Of a stretch of DNA of 64,000 bases, positions 8,995 to 19,531 are shown one piece after another (position 1 is the stretch's first letter; the number at the start of each line of letters is the position of its first letter). The translations under genes and the position numbers were made by a program. The notes beneath the pieces were generated by a model. It had not been told where the DNA came from. It worked only from the letters and a program-made list of their open reading frames with translations, and did no database searches. The DNA comes from Undaria pinnatifida (lineage: Eukaryota; Sar; Phaeophyceae; Laminariales; Alariaceae), in contig JABAKD010000018.1 in assembly GCA_012845835.1 (NCBI GenBank), positions 5,883,862 to 5,947,861 on the forward strand. Direction: 5' to 3'.

Positions 8995-9395
8995 TTAAAG
9001 TACACCTCATCTGTGAGATCGAGGATTTCGTCGAAAAGTTATATCTGCAAAATTCGAGCGATGCTACGATCGCGCGTGCTAGTTTTTTGTCCGCAGAGCT
9101 TGCACCGCTGTATGATACCACAGGTATCTGTCTAAGATGGGTTAGTCGCCCTTTGTGTTCTTATATTTTCCGCGAATTATTCAATTAATCATCGAAGTTG
9201 AAGCTCATATTATTGTAAAAAAAAAAGAATACACTCCAGCTGTGAGATCGAAGATTTCGTCGAAACTCATCTTCACAATGACAAGCTGTTTATGGTACTC
9301 CGATCGCGCGTATTACTGGGTTGTGTGTATAGGTCGGCGACTCCCCTTGGAACTACAAGCAGTGTAGCTTGTACCAGGGTCAACAGGGTGATGTT
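8995..9395 (-). repeat. two R1 copies
   Basis: A short 3'-end piece at about 8997-9065 (CTGTGAGATCGAGGATTTCG). A longer copy at about 9215-9395 runs from CCAGCTGTGAGATCGAAGAT to GTACCAGGGTCAACAGGGTG. Confidence 0.65.
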
Positions 9396-9519
9396 AATCA
9401 GTTTGTGTATATGTAACAAGCCGCATATCGTCTGCTTCGGCGGCGGGAAGTAATGAATGTCTTGAATTGGGGTGGGCTAATTTAGTTTGGGGCGTTGTAT
9501 TGCGGATAGCAAGCACGGT

Positions 9520-9608
9520 AAGGAGTATCTTTCACACACAGTTCTTGCAAAAATGGGTTTCGACGAAATTTTCGATCCCACAGCTGGAGCGTGTTTTTAT
9601 TTTTATAA
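9520..9608 (+). repeat. R1 3'-end copy
   Basis: CACAGTTCTTGCAAAAATGG, GTTTCGACGAAATTTTCGAT and CACAGCTGGAGCGTG match the R1 3' end. It lies near TTATTTTTATAATAG, as in other copies. Confidence 0.65.
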
Positions 9609-9734
9609 TAGCAGTGAAGGATCACCACGGTCACTGGATGTTGCTGGATGGCAATGCGTGGGAGGAAAGCTCGAATGTCAAGAGTACACAAAATCCATGT
9701 GAGCACTCGTAGCAGATAGGCGCCACTACGTCGC

Positions 9735-9925
9735 CATTCGCTCACCACTACCACTACGACTACTACTACTACTGCTACTACTGCTGGTGGTGTATCGCTA
9801 ACCGATCTCTAACGCTGTTCGTTTATTTTTTCGTTTTGGCTCATCCCTTCTATTTTCTTCGCACTTTTTCTTCCTTCTTCTCCCTCCCTAGACGTGACTC
9901 AGATCCGGGGTATGGATACCTCTGC
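9735..9925 (+). repeat. CTA-rich microsatellite and Q-family copy
   Basis: 9745-9783 holds interrupted CTA/CCACTA triplets. 9825-9925 carries GGCTCATCCCTTCTATTTTC and ACTCAGATCCGGGGT of family Q. Confidence 0.6.
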
Positions 9926-10545
9926 CATGAGATCGCCCCTTGACTACCGGAAAAAAATATCTCAAACTAACTCCGTGTGGTTTGTACCCAAAAACGTGGT
10001 TGCAGTTCTGGAGGGATTAAGCTTGCGACTATTCTCGTATTCAGCTTTGTTGCATGAGGCAGAACTTCTGAAGTGACGGGTATCAGATCAAGTGGAATAC
10101 CTCCAAAATAGGGCAACCCCTATTGGCATTATCGGTGCGAATAAAAAAAAACTGCGGCACACCTTCTTTTAGTCGATTTCTATCTTACACGTCGGCCCAG
10201 GCCCAACCCAACCCGAGCCATACCCCTAATTCTCACCCCAACCCTTTGGGGGGCTCGAGGTTGGCAAGGGCGGTCCAGTGGCTCTGCCGCGGATTTGGAA
10301 GGCGTTTTTTCAAAACTAATCGGCCGGCCAAAGGCCCCAACCAATCGTGTCACGGTGTTCTATAGTCATTTTTTTACAGCGATGATGCAAATATAGGTGC
10401 TGTCGGGAGATAGTAGGTGCACTCCCCCCCCGTCGTACTATTAGTAGCATGTGTCTTTCGGCCCATTTGGGGGGTAGGGTGAGAAGTATGGAGTCCGACG
10501 AAGAATCAACACCATGATCGCTATTGTTATTCTTTGCCCTCCAAC
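9926..10545. other. unclassified
   Basis: No family copy or convincing exon seen. 10190-10250 contains CCCAACCC-type words. Confidence 0.5.
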
Positions 10546-10549
10546 AATG

Positions 10550-10625
10550 TTCTAAAAATATAAAGTATGGCGTAGATGCCGTTCCGATGTATATCGAACA
10601 TCCTTCCCTAAAGCACCATGATGAT
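10550..10625 (-). repeat. G-family repeat copy
   Basis: GGCGTAGATGCCGTTCCGAT and CGAACATCCTTCCCTAAAGC are the reverse complement of the family G core (see 18975-19060). Confidence 0.65.
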
Positions 10626-10984
10626 CGTTTGGACGAGTAGCGCATGGACAGCGGTGCCGTATTCCGTGCGTGTGAAAGTCCCATTTGGAATGCTCGGTTA
10701 AAGGGGCATGCGTGTACTATCGTAGTAATATCGTGATTCCTAACGTTGCGGACAAGAGTGCAACGCATATCGTGGCAAATATATCGTTTGATGGCACTCT
10801 TGACTCTTGAAGGACAACCGCCAAAGACGTCTCCATCTCCATACCAAAACCGGTATAGTTACGTCTAAAGACGCCTTGACGGGACCAAACTAGACCGTCC
10901 ACCGACGCCTTTGTATTATGGCCCGTACCGCCATTCATCGGGTCACCATGAGAGAGAGAAGTCGAACGTGATCGTACGAGATCG
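10626..10984. other. unclassified
   Basis: No recognised feature. Confidence 0.5.
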
Positions 10985-11085
10985 TTGTGGTAACTTGACC
11001 CCTTTGGAGCCCCAAACCCCCTACCTATACTAATCCTGAGTAGTTTTCCCTCCGAAACGGGTTGACAGTTGTAAAAACGTTGTGG
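10985..11085 (-). repeat. H-family repeat copy
   Basis: GAGCCCCAAACCCCCTACCT and ACTAATCC are the reverse complement of the H core TAGTATAGGGAGGGGTTTGG. Ends near GTTGTAAAAACGTTGTGG. Confidence 0.6.
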
Positions 11086-11164
11086 CCATCACGATACCCC
11101 CCCTCGCCCCCTTCACCTATTCAGGGGGGAAAACGTCCCCCCCCCCCCCACACACACACACACA

Positions 11165-11525
11165 CTCGAGCGGTTCTTGGAAGGATGCATTCATGCAACT
11201 CGCCGATCACCTGACGGCGCTTCGCGCTTGGTGCAAGCAATGTCTGGTTGGTTGGTGAAACCCCGACGTACTCTGTCCCGGCATATTGTGGGGATGCGAG
11301 GGTCTATGGTCACACGACTACGGCTGTGCACAAAAGTGAGTACACCCTCCCACACGAACACACTCACACACCTCACGGAGCTTCGCGCGTGGTGTAAACA
11401 AAGTCTGCCTGGCCGGCGAAAACCTGACGTGCTCCGTCCCGGCGGTGGGGGTTGCGAGGGTCTATGGTCCTACGGACTAAGGCCATGCTCAATCGATGGT
11501 TACACCCCCTCCCCTCGCCTGCACA
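11165..11525 (+). repeat. N-family repeat, two adjacent copies
   Basis: CTTCGCGCKTGGTGYAARCA, ACGTRCTCYGTCCCGGC and GCGAGGGTCTATGGTC recur in order at 11218-11340 and 11380-11500. The same family lies at 16040-16200, 16292-16445 (inverted) and 35943-36118. It overlaps the 3' region of the LINE remnant at 33495-33560. Confidence 0.7.
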
Positions 11526-11691
11526 GGGGATGAGAACTGAGAACCCCTACGCCCCATCTATAGGGGGGGGAAGGAGCCCCCCTCCCTCCCCCCCCCCTCA
11601 ACCTATAGGTACGGGGGGTGAAACCAGCAAACAAACGCCGCCTGACCCCGCCGCTATCGCGTAACACGTCGTGTTATACACGTACCACGAA
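11526..11691. other. G/C homopolymer-rich spacer
   Basis: GGGGGGGG and CCCCCCCC tracts with ACCTATAGG. No gene. Confidence 0.6.
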
Positions 11692-11992
11692 ACCAAAGGC
11701 GACGTGTTATTTACGGGATGCACTTGATAAACTGATGCATTTCCTTCTACAGCTGTCAGATTTTGTCCCCCTTAAAACCGGGTTTTATAGTTTCCGCGCA
11801 CAGGCTGACTAATATCACCCTGTTGACCCTGGTACAAACTACACTGTAGTTCCAAGGGGAGTCGCCGACCTATATCCTTAATGAGGGCACACACCCAGTA
11901 CTACGCGCGATCGAAGTGTCTCACACAGCTTGCGAAGATGAGTTTCGACGAAATCTTCGATGTCACAGCTGGAGTGTGTTTTATTTTTGTAA
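11692..11992 (+). mobile_element. R1-family dispersed element, near-complete copy
   Basis: Contains GATAAACTGATGCATTTCCT, GGTTTTATAGTTTCCGCGCA, GACCTATATCCTTAATGAGG, GATGAGTTTCGACGAAATCT and CACAGCTGGAGTGTG in the same order as 3651-3948. Confidence 0.75.
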
Positions 11993-12499
11993 AATACCTA
12001 CCACAACACCAGAAGCGAAAATGGAAAGCAACAACGGAACGAGCTTCACGAGTAGGCGATACGACGAGTGCGAGCGGGGTGCCAAATTAATCAGATTTGT
12101 TTCTGTTATGTCGTATTATATGTAGCAAAATGTGATACAGATCATATTTCATATTCCATTAATATACGCAATGAATTGCATTTACTACTACGTTTTATGT
12201 AGACTATGTACATGTGTAATAATGTTCTAACCCTTTTTTAGAACTGCTTCGCACTTGTGCCCACGTTTTTGACGACAAACTACTTAGAATCAGTGTGCCG
12301 GATGTTGTTTGAGGTTGTAAAAGAGTTGAAACAAACAACCGCCGCTTTTTCATTATCTCTTGTGACAGGAGAATAGGCGCTTTTTTTTCGCTTATTTGTT
12401 TTTTTCTCGACAAGATCAGATAGGCCCAAAAGACGACGGCGTTCAGCGCTTCGCCCGCACATACAAGCCCATCTTCCCGAACGACCGCGGACAACGCAG
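11993..12499. other. unclassified, partly AT-rich
   Basis: 12100-12230 is AT-rich. No exon or family copy was convincing. Confidence 0.5.
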
Positions 12500-12630
12500 C
12501 TTGCAAAAATGAATATTGACCCGAAATTCGTCGAACGCACGGCTGACGTCCTTAAAATATTTTTTCAAAATATTATATGCAAACGCACGGCTGACGTCCT
12601 CAATACATTTTTCAAAATATTATATGCAGA
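12500..12630 (+). repeat. R1 subtype end with 47-bp tandem duplication
   Basis: ACGCAGCTTGCAAAAATGAA and CCGAAATTCGTCGAACGCAC match the GACGTCAGC-type R1 end. ACGCACGGCTGACGTCCT through CAAAATATTATATGCA is repeated twice. Confidence 0.65.
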
Positions 12631-12689
12631 CGAAGGAGACGACGGTTGGAAGGAAAAAAATCCGGGTTGTTGGGGCACTAGCTGTTGGT

Positions 12690-12835
12690 ATGAAGAATAC
12701 CCTGCTGGTATTTTATACCAGGTATATGCTTACTGAGGATGGGATAATACGCTGCTGGCATTTTATACCAGGTGTAAACTTACCGAGGATGGGATAATAC
12801 CGTGCTGGTATTTTAAACCGTGTGTAAACTTACCG
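12690..12835 (+). repeat. about 55-bp tandem repeat, three copies
   Basis: The repeated unit is GATAATACSSTGCTGGYATT, TTATACCAGGTRTA and CTTACYGAGGATGG, starting near 12696, 12746 and 12798. The first unit carries an exact TACCAGGTA. Confidence 0.8.
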
Positions 12836-13454
12836 AGAGTGAATGGAATAAACTTCGTTCGCCCGGGGGGCGAAGCTGTTGTTCCTCCTCTGATACTGCT
12901 AAACCTTCGTAGACTAACGATATAAAAACCGGGACGACACGCATTATGCGATAATTGGGCAGATGGAGTGCATGTCGGGGCCTCATTTTTCATGTACCTG
13001 GCATCTCATTTCGCATTTGCATTTTTTCACGTATCCATGCACTTCCATGTGTTCATTCCAAAGCCAAAACTTGTCCACTTCAAAGCTTGGAAATAAGTCA
13101 AAAACAATACCATAATTCGGTAGATTCGGTCCAACAAATTGGAAAAAGAAGAAAAAACTCAAAATATTATGCATACGATGCTTGGGTAGGTCAGACAGCG
13201 GTGCGGGTGGGACGGCATCGAGACGCATCAATTTCCGTTTGTGGTTTGTTGTCTACTTGTCACGCTATGATTATGTCGGCCCAAATGGAATTCCCCGCTT
13301 AGCGTGTGTAAGAAAAAATGGAAAAACTACTATTAATAATAATAAAAACTTGAACGAAAAAATTCAACGAAACTTCCATTGCAGGCTGCACAACTTTGGC
13401 TTGATGACAAGCGGCAGGGGCTTGTGGGGCACGAGCGATCGAACTACAAACGAA
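12836..13454. other. unclassified
   Basis: Several short frames but no recognisable product or repeat. CATGTACCTGGCATC at about 12992 is a near match to the TACCWGGTA word. Confidence 0.5.
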
Positions 13455-13540
13455 TTTCATAACATTTTCTCCCGAAACTTCGGTTGTGAATTCGATAAAT
13501 TTGGGATCGACACTCATCATCCTTGCGAGCTGTGTGCCGG
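13455..13540 (-). repeat. R1 subtype copy
   Basis: TTGTGAATTCGATAAATTTG and CACTCATCATCCTTGCGAGC resemble the GTGAGTTCGAC...ACTCATC...TTGCAAGC end. Confidence 0.45.
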
Positions 13541-13587
13541 TGTTCCGTTACGCGTTCCGTGCGCCTCTCGATGTTGTTGATCGTTAA

Positions 13588-14130
13588 CAGCAGTACGGCA
13601 GCAGCGAAAAAAACGAATGGCGAAAACAAATTGGGCAGCTCAGGGGGGAAGACGTGAGGAAACAGCACTATCCTGTGGCCGTATTGTGCAGTTTTCCTTT
13701 CCAATTTTCGCCCCTTGACCCTTTGGAAGGCATTCGATCATTTCTAATGGGCACACTGCTTGACTCCTTTCAATCCGACGGTGCTACGCGCTCTCGCTCC
13801 CCTGTGCCCCAGGCGACCGTCTCTGGCAAGCGCGGCAGCTCTTCTGTCGCTGCTGTCTGAGCTATCCTATTTTTTCCGTCTCGAGACGATCGACCAAAAG
13901 TCGTCTGTAAAAACAGAATGCCTTCCACGGCTTCACGAAAACCACTTTACTACGTAAACTTACATTTGCTAATCGTAACAGCAGTACGGCAGCAGCAAAA
14001 AAAAAGAATGGCGAGAAAAAATTGGGCAGCTCAGGGGGAAGGACGTAAGGAAACAGTATCCTGTGGCCGTATTGTGCAGTTTTCCTCTCCAATTTTCGCC
14101 CCTCCACCTCTGGCAGGCATTTCTTTTTCT
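13588..14130 (+). repeat. 150-bp direct repeats about 390 bp apart
   Basis: AACAGCAGTACGGCAGCAGC, AATTGGGCAGCTCAGGGGG, CCTGTGGCCGTATTGTGCAG and CCAATTTTCGCCCCT occur in order at 13588-13740 and again at 13978-14130. The segment between is unclassified. Confidence 0.85.
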
Positions 14131-14283
14131 AGAACTATGAGTCGACACGGCTTAACCCCTCTCAACAACTGAAAAAAAACGTTTTAGGGGACGATATACT
14201 TGGAATTAGTGTAGGGAGCAAATATGTCAGGTGTCGCCACTTTTCGCCCCTTGACCGACTAGACGGCAATTTTCCAATTTTTT

Positions 14284-14492
14284 CAGGGATTTTCACGGGT
14301 CATGACCCGACCCACGGGCCGGGTCATTAGGTTTCTAGACTCTCGCCGGTCGAGTCCGGTCGGGAGGTCTCACGGGACGGTTCGGATAGGGCCAGGAGGC
14401 TTTGAAGTATCACGGGTTGGGTCAGGTCGTGCGGGATCGCCCTGACCCGAGCCGGCCCGCGAGAGCTGACTTGACCCGTGAAAAAAGCCCCG
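14284..14492 (+). mobile_element. F-family TIR element, copy 2
   Basis: Left end CAGGGATTTTCACGGGTCAT and right end TTGACCCGTGAAAAAAGCCC are inverted repeats. GGGTCATGACCC is at 14297-14308. The interior is GACCCG/CGGGTC-rich. About 209 bp, non-coding. Confidence 0.65.
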
Positions 14493-14554
14493 AATAATTT
14501 GCCTTTAGTGACGTCAAACTTTTAGGTTTTAGTGTGGAACAATCGGTTTGACAC

Positions 14555-14640
14555 CCTTGACCGCTGGACGTTTTCCCTTGACTGACCGTCTCCTAACACC
14601 TGTGGTAGGGAGGGGGTTTGGGGCTCTAAAAGGGTTGTGT
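14555..14640 (+). repeat. H-family copy
   Basis: TAGGGAGGGGGTTTGGGGCT with GCTCTAAAAGGG matches the family H end. Confidence 0.5.
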
Positions 14641-14675
14641 GACTGACTAGTTGTTTACCGTCAAGTTGGTTTTGT

Positions 14676-14730
14676 AAGTCGGATTAATAGCTACTAATAG
14701 TTGTTTGAAGAGGGGCCGACTATCCGACTT
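14676..14730. other. inverted repeat, 9-bp arms
   Basis: AAGTCGGAT (14676-14684) and ATCCGACTT (14722-14730) are perfect complements around a 37-nt loop. Function unknown. Confidence 0.55.
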
Positions 14731-15190
14731 GTTGGGTGTCCTTATTCGTATGATAAGGTTTGCTTGATGCCAGGTCCGATTAATTTTTGAGGGGCGGGCC
14801 CCGTTCGCCGGGGAGGCGGCTGATGCGACTCGGTTCTCCCGCCTGACTTAAGTCGGTTAGTTGGCTGACTCCACCTGCCGATCAGTTATCTGTGGTGAAA
14901 TCCTGCTGACTCACAGCTCTACAAAACCCTTTTAATTTGCCTTGACGGACGCCGTTCTACTAGCTTTTACGTGTGGGACTCTCGGCCCTACACCCCCGAC
15001 CCCCTCGACACATTCGCCTCCTGATATATATATATGCAGTTTTCAAATAATGGTATTGTGCCAAGAGCGAATCACACATATGCTACTTGATTCCAGGTAC
15101 GTGTGTTCTGCGCATGTACGCACGTACGCTCCGGGCCCAGCAAAGAGTTTTTGAGGGCATAAACAGCTGTTCAGGAGAAGCGTAGCATGG
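14731..15190. other. unclassified
   Basis: GTCGGTT, TTGGCTGAC and GACTGACTAG short words recur. A TA run lies at 15023-15032. No gene. Confidence 0.5.
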
Positions 15191-15192
15191 CG

Positions 15193-15290
15193 ATCGAGGT
15201 CACGGCGGGGGAGTACCCTCTGGTGCACTGCCGGGTTTTGGGCAACTCGCCCGAGTGACTCTGTGCCTGACCGAAAAAAACATTCAGGGG
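15193..15290 (-). mobile_element. P-family MITE terminal fragment
   Basis: GATCGAGGTCACGGCGGGGG, AACTCGCCCGAGTGACTCTG and CTGACCGAAA correspond to the family P terminus plus its subterminal palindrome (degenerate). Confidence 0.5.
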
Positions 15291-15369
15291 GGGCGTTTGG
15301 CGCAACCTCGACTAGCTGCCCTGCTCCACATGGCGGCTTGTGACATCGCAATGAGAGGTTAACGCGAGA

Positions 15370-15560
15370 GCTGACGCGTGCTACGATAGAGGAGTTAAGG
15401 TATACCTTTTTTTGGCGAAAATATTTTCTGAATGACGGGGGCTCCTTGACCCAAAATCGTCGGAAAATAAATAAATAATGAGCCGTTTTTTTTGTTGGAT
15501 ATTTCTCGTTGTGTACCTCGGCCAGGGGGATTTTCATCCGGTAGATAATTTCGATTTTTC
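15370..15560 (+). repeat. C-family dispersed repeat
   Basis: ACGCGTGCTACGATAGAGG, TTTTGGCGAAAATATTTTCT, CTCCTTGACCCAAAATCGTC and TTCTCGTTGTG with GGGGATTTTCA occur in the family order (compare 17385-17550 and 27557-27740). About 190 bp. Confidence 0.65.
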
Positions 15561-15576
15561 TCCAAATCTGCGAAGG

Positions 15577-15680
15577 CAATTGAGTTAAATCGACACACGG
15601 CGTGTATGAAAATACGTGGGAAGTGTGGTGAGCTTGAGGTTTATTATTCCCCATCCGTCGGAGGATGAAAAATTGAAAAA
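15577..15680 (+). mobile_element. S2 retroposon, 5'-truncated
   Basis: Begins inside the family at AATTGAGTTAAATCGACACA and runs through GTGTGGTGAGC and CCCCATCCGTCGGAGGATGA to a short A-rich end. Confidence 0.7.
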
Positions 15681-15761
15681 CAAAAAATAGAATCTTTTCA
15701 AATCAGTTTTTGGGAGGGAGAGGTCTTTAGCTCCCAAATCGAGGGGTAGTACTAGAACAAA

Positions 15762-15965
15762 AGTGGTGCACCTCTATCGTAGGGTTGTATTAGAAAAAAA
15801 GTGGTGCACCTCTATCGTAGGGTAGTATTAAGAAAGAAAAGTGGTGCACCTCTATCGTAGGGTAGTATTAGAAAATAAGTGGTGCACCTCTATCGTAGGG
15901 TAGTATTAAAAAAAAAATGGTGCACGTCTATCGTAGGTTAGTATTAAAAAGAAAGTGGTGCAAAG
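15762..15965 (+). repeat. about 40-bp tandem repeat, six units
   Basis: GTGGTGCACCTCTATCGTAG recurs near 15765, 15802, 15841, 15880, 15917 (ATGGTGCACGTC) and a truncated 15953, separated by GTAGTATTA plus an A-rich linker. The core is the left motif of family C. Confidence 0.9.
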
Positions 15966-16035
15966 TAGCAGCAGGGGGGTCAATCGCGCGAGGGATCTCG
16001 AGCCACCGGAAAACAAGCCCCCAAAAAGATACCCC
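15966..16035 (+). mobile_element. P-family MITE terminal fragment
   Basis: AGCAGCAGGGGGGTCAATCG, CGCGCGAGGGATCTCGAGCC and AAAACAAGCCCCCAAAAAG resemble the other end of family P (compare 45071-45120), with a mutated palindrome. Confidence 0.45.
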
Positions 16036-16039
16036 ACCC

Positions 16040-16450
16040 TTCATGCGACTCGTCGAACACCTCGCGGCACTTCGAGCTTGGTGCAAGCAATGTCTGCCTG
16101 GTTCTGCTGGTGAAAACCCGACGTGCTCCGTCCTGGCATACGTAGTAGGGATGCGAGGGTCTATGGTCATAAGACTACGGCCATGCACAAACTGAGTACC
16201 TCCCCCCACCCTGTATACCGTAGCAATGGGCACGCGGCAGTACGAGACGAAGGCTACGATTGGGAGGGGGGGGGGGGGGGGGGACAGTTTATGCATGGCC
16301 GTAGTCGTTCATGACCATGAACCCTCGCATCCCTCGTACTATGCCGGGACGGAGCACGCCGGGTTTTCACCAATCAGGCAGACATTGCTTGCACCAGGCG
16401 CGAAGCGTCGTGAGGTGTTCGGCGAGTGGCATGAAGGGTGAACTGCATCC
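16040..16450. repeat. large inverted repeat of two N-family copies
   Basis: The left arm (16040-16200) and the reverse complement of the right arm (16292-16445) share CGAACACCTCRCGRCRCTTC, GGTGCAAGCAATGTCTGCCT and GATGCGAGGGT in order. The spacer of about 90 bp carries a run of 18 G. It could form a long foldback. Confidence 0.85.
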
Positions 16451-16904
16451 TTCCAAGAACCGCTTGTGAGACGGACTTCGGCACCTTGTGCCTTCTTTCT
16501 TACTTATTATGGATGACAGCGCCAATGCGTTATTATACTTTGTTTTCTGGTGTGGCAACTCCAGAGACAGCAATAAATGGGTATTGCTGTATAACTTCCT
16601 CGTGGGTGCCTTACCATATCCACACTACGTTGTGCTATCATTCCCCTTGTGCGGAGTTAGGGTTCCCCACCCTGCACGATATGATCTAACTCGATATAGT
16701 CATCATGGTGACCGCCAAAAAAACAAACAAACGGTACCCTGGTTCTGTAGCTCACGCAGTGATTGGCATGTTTAACAGCGTCATTGCCAACCACCGCCAA
16801 CCCCAATATACATGGCCATACATCGCCAACCCCAATATACATGTAATGTTTTTTAGCCTCGGTGCCAACCGAGGCCAACTAATAATATATACCAGGTATA
16901 CATA
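16451..16904. other. unclassified
   Basis: CGCCAACCCCAATATACATG is directly duplicated at about 16795-16842. An exact TACCAGGTA lies at 16890-16898. No gene. Confidence 0.5.
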
Positions 16905-17362
16905 TATATTTAATGGGGGGGAGGGGTCAATTTTTGGAGTTATTTTTTGCAGTGGCGCTGGGTCACTCGCGAGTGACTCCTCTGTTCCTTTCCGGCCTTG
17001 AAGCTTTGACGCTGTTTGTTTTGGATATGCGAATCCGCGATGGAATGGTGGTAAGCCACGCCGCGCCGCCTAATAGTATTTTCGTCCGTGAGGTAGGGAG
17101 GGAGTCACTCGTGCGAGTGACCCAAACCCAGTAGGGAAAATGGGGTTGCTAGCATACACTCGGCCTTGAAGCTTTGACGCTGTTTGTTTTGGATATGCGA
17201 ATCCGCGATGGAATGGTGGTAAGCCACGCCGCGCCGCCTAATAGTATTTTCGTCCGTGAGGTAGGGAGGGAGTCACTCGTGCGAGTGACCCAAACCCAGT
17301 AGGGAAAATGGGGTTGCTAGCATACACTGAATGTTTACACCCCCCCCCCCCCCCTACTGTAG
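16905..17362 (+). mobile_element. P-family MITE, copy 2, with 168-bp perfect tandem duplication
   Basis: Palindromic sites GTCACTCGCGAGTGAC (16962-16977) and GTCACTCGTGCGAGTGAC (17104-17121) bound the core. The segment 16993-17160 is repeated without visible change as 17161-17328, adding a third palindrome at 17272-17289. The right end CCCCCTACTGTAGTATTGG (to 17362) mirrors the CTACGGTAGGGGG terminus of other copies. No ORF. Confidence 0.75.
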
Positions 17363-17384
17363 TATTGGCCGTGCGGTAGTACGA

Positions 17385-17590
17385 GTCCGGCGATGCGTGC
17401 TACATCATAGCGGTAGTAAGGTGTACCGTTTTTTGGCAAAAACGGTTTCCGAATGACTCCAAATTGTTGGAAAAAAAATGGCATTTTTTTTCTTGACCAT
17501 GATTCTCGTTGTGCGCTAGCTAGGCCATGGGGATTTTTCAGCCGGTACGTACTGTACCGTACTGTACTGAACTGTACTGAACTGTAGCAT
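17385..17590 (+). repeat. C-family copy ending in a CTGTA minisatellite
   Basis: GATGCGTGCTACATCATAGC, TTTTTTGGCAAAAACGG, ATGATTCTCGTTGTGCGC and TAGGCCATGGGGATTTTTC define the family. 17548-17587 is an array of GTACTGTACTGAACT-like 10-mers. Confidence 0.7.
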
Positions 17591-17764
17591 TTTTTGTTTC
17601 CCCCATTTTATTTCATTTTTTTGGGGGGGTAAAGGTATTAAGCTCCCGTTTGTCAGCAGCACAGCACTATTGGTACAGCATGAGCCCCCGCCAACAAGAT
17701 AATAGGCTTGAAGCGTTTGCTGTGACGCTATGATAACATATTGCAGCCTTGAGCATAGCAGGTT

Positions 17765-17850
17765 GTTTTAAAAATAAAATTTTAAGGACGTCAGCCATGA
17801 GTTCGACGAATTTCGGGTCAATACTCGTTTTTGCAAGCTGCGTTGTTGGT
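17765..17850 (-). repeat. R1 subtype end
   Basis: AAGGACGTCAGCCATGAGTT, CGACGAATTTCGGGTCAATA and TTTGCAAGCTGCGTTGTTGG match 4805-4870. Confidence 0.65.
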
Positions 17851-17884
17851 ACTTGTAATATACTATATGGGCATTGTACATGCT

Positions 17885-18305
17885 TCAGCGTGGCGCTCGC
17901 AGCTGAGCATGGACTCGTCATTAAAAAACAAAGTAATTTCTTATTGTCCCCCCCCCCCCCCCCTCCCGAAATGAGCCTGCCGGACTGCCGGACGTTCTTT
18001 TCAGGCTGTTTCTTATTCGTGCGCCTACCTTGAACAAAAAATACGCGATGCTCCCTGGGATGTTTTCCCGAGCCGATTATTGGTCTAACCAACGGCGGCA
18101 AACACAAAGAAAAAAGGTTGTCGTGCATAATCCAGTCTATCTAGCGCTCGCACCTGAGTACGATTTCTTTTGTCAAAATTTCCAATTTATTATCGTTCGC
18201 ATGAGCCTATGCTATTTCTTATTGGTGGGACAACCGTATAAAACACAAAGTGTACCACGCCCGCTGGGATGATTTTCCGAGACGGGTTTTGGTTTAGCCA
18301 ATGGG
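17885..18305 (+). repeat. degenerate direct duplication (about 260-bp offset)
   Basis: GGCGCTCGCAGCTGAG, ATGAGCCTGCC, TTTCTTATT, CTGGGATGTTTTCCGAG-type and TTTGGTYTARCCAA words recur in order at 17890-18090 and 18148-18305. Confidence 0.6.
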
Positions 18306-18463
18306 GTCACACACAACGCGAGGGGGGGATCGAGTCGAGACCTTTGGGAAAGATCCCGTCCAGGCCTTTCCATACTTTCCGTACACGTGTCGTCCGACGG
18401 TTTCACCGTATGTTGCCCTTGTCGAGTAAAATCAGCTATGACATTGGTCGGGTTTTTTTTGTT

Positions 18464-18467
<4 letters not shown>

Positions 18468-18495
<28 letters not shown>

Positions 18496-18534
18496 GCAAC
18501 AACAACTACAACAACTACAACAACTACAACAACT

Positions 18535-18592
<58 letters not shown>

Positions 18593-18595
18593 CGC
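18468..18595 (+). repeat. (CAA)n microsatellite with CTA interruptions
   Basis: CAACAA and CAACTA triplets run over about 130 bp. Confidence 0.98.
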
Positions 18596-18834
18596 CCAGA
18601 GTGATGAATATACCTGGTATGTTCGCTATTCATAGCACCATCGCACGTGGATGTTTGGGGAGAGCGGGTGTCTTGTCCGCCACACGGCACCCCAGATGAC
18701 ATTACAACAAGTTGTACCGTCGAGGACCCACCGCCCACGGCAGGCTGCCTTTGCAAACTTTCCGAGTGCGGCGAAAATAATGAACATCTCCTCCGGGCAA
18801 TTTATCCCTTATTTTGTACGAGTGTGGTGGGCTT

Positions 18835-19175
18835 CACCCCGTCGGAACCCCAAGCTCCCTTCCTATACTAATCCCAAGTAGTCTGTTGCCAACGCCGGGT
18901 TTCCAGTTGTCAAGGCGTTAACCAATACCTGGTACTTCGAAGTATCATTCGACTTCATATTAGGTACTACCGCTGCTTTTGGAAGGATATTCGATTTACA
19001 TCGGAACGGTATCTATCTTCGTATCTACGCTATATTGTCGGAGGGAAAAAATATTGATGATAATAATCATAATCCTTGGAAGTATTTGTTCATCTATCCG
19101 CCTTCTTATACTAATCCCACGTAGTCTGTCGCCAACACCGAGTTTCCAGTTGCAAAGGCGTTAACCAATAGTTTG
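18835..19175. repeat. cluster of H, G and H family copies
   Basis: Two minus-strand H copies (18835-18925 and 19090-19175), each with CCTTCYTATACTAATCCCAM and GTTTCCAGTTGYMAAGGCGT, flank a plus-strand G copy (18975-19060). The G copy carries GGAAGGATATTCGATTTACA and TACGCTATATTGTCGGAGGG. Confidence 0.7.
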
Positions 19176-19194
19176 CAGTAGTATTTGTTCATCT

Positions 19195-19531
19195 ATCCGC
19201 CGGAAAAAACGACTTACATCAAAAACGTACCCTGCCGGGTCCCAACAGGATTTTTTGCTATATCACTGTTCTCGACATGCCAACAAGCTATGGGTCGGGC
19301 GGGCGCGTGTCTCGCGTGAAATACACTGTTTTTGCCGCAGGGGGCCCACGGCTACAAGGAGCAATTTCTCCTTTCGAGTGCATAGCGAATCAACCAACCT
19401 ACTTGTGTATTTCTTAATATCAACCGGAAGACAGACTCTATCCAGTATTTTTCATCTGTCCGCCGTGAAAATCAAAACTATTTTTCATAAAAATTGAAAA
19501 ACGTCAGCTGTGAGTACCACCGATTGAATGG
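19195..19531. other. unclassified with R1-like end
   Basis: ACGTCAGCTGTGAGTACCAC at 19501-19520 recurs in diverged form (ATGTCAGATGTGAGTACGAC) at 32575-32594. Otherwise nothing recognised. Confidence 0.45.
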
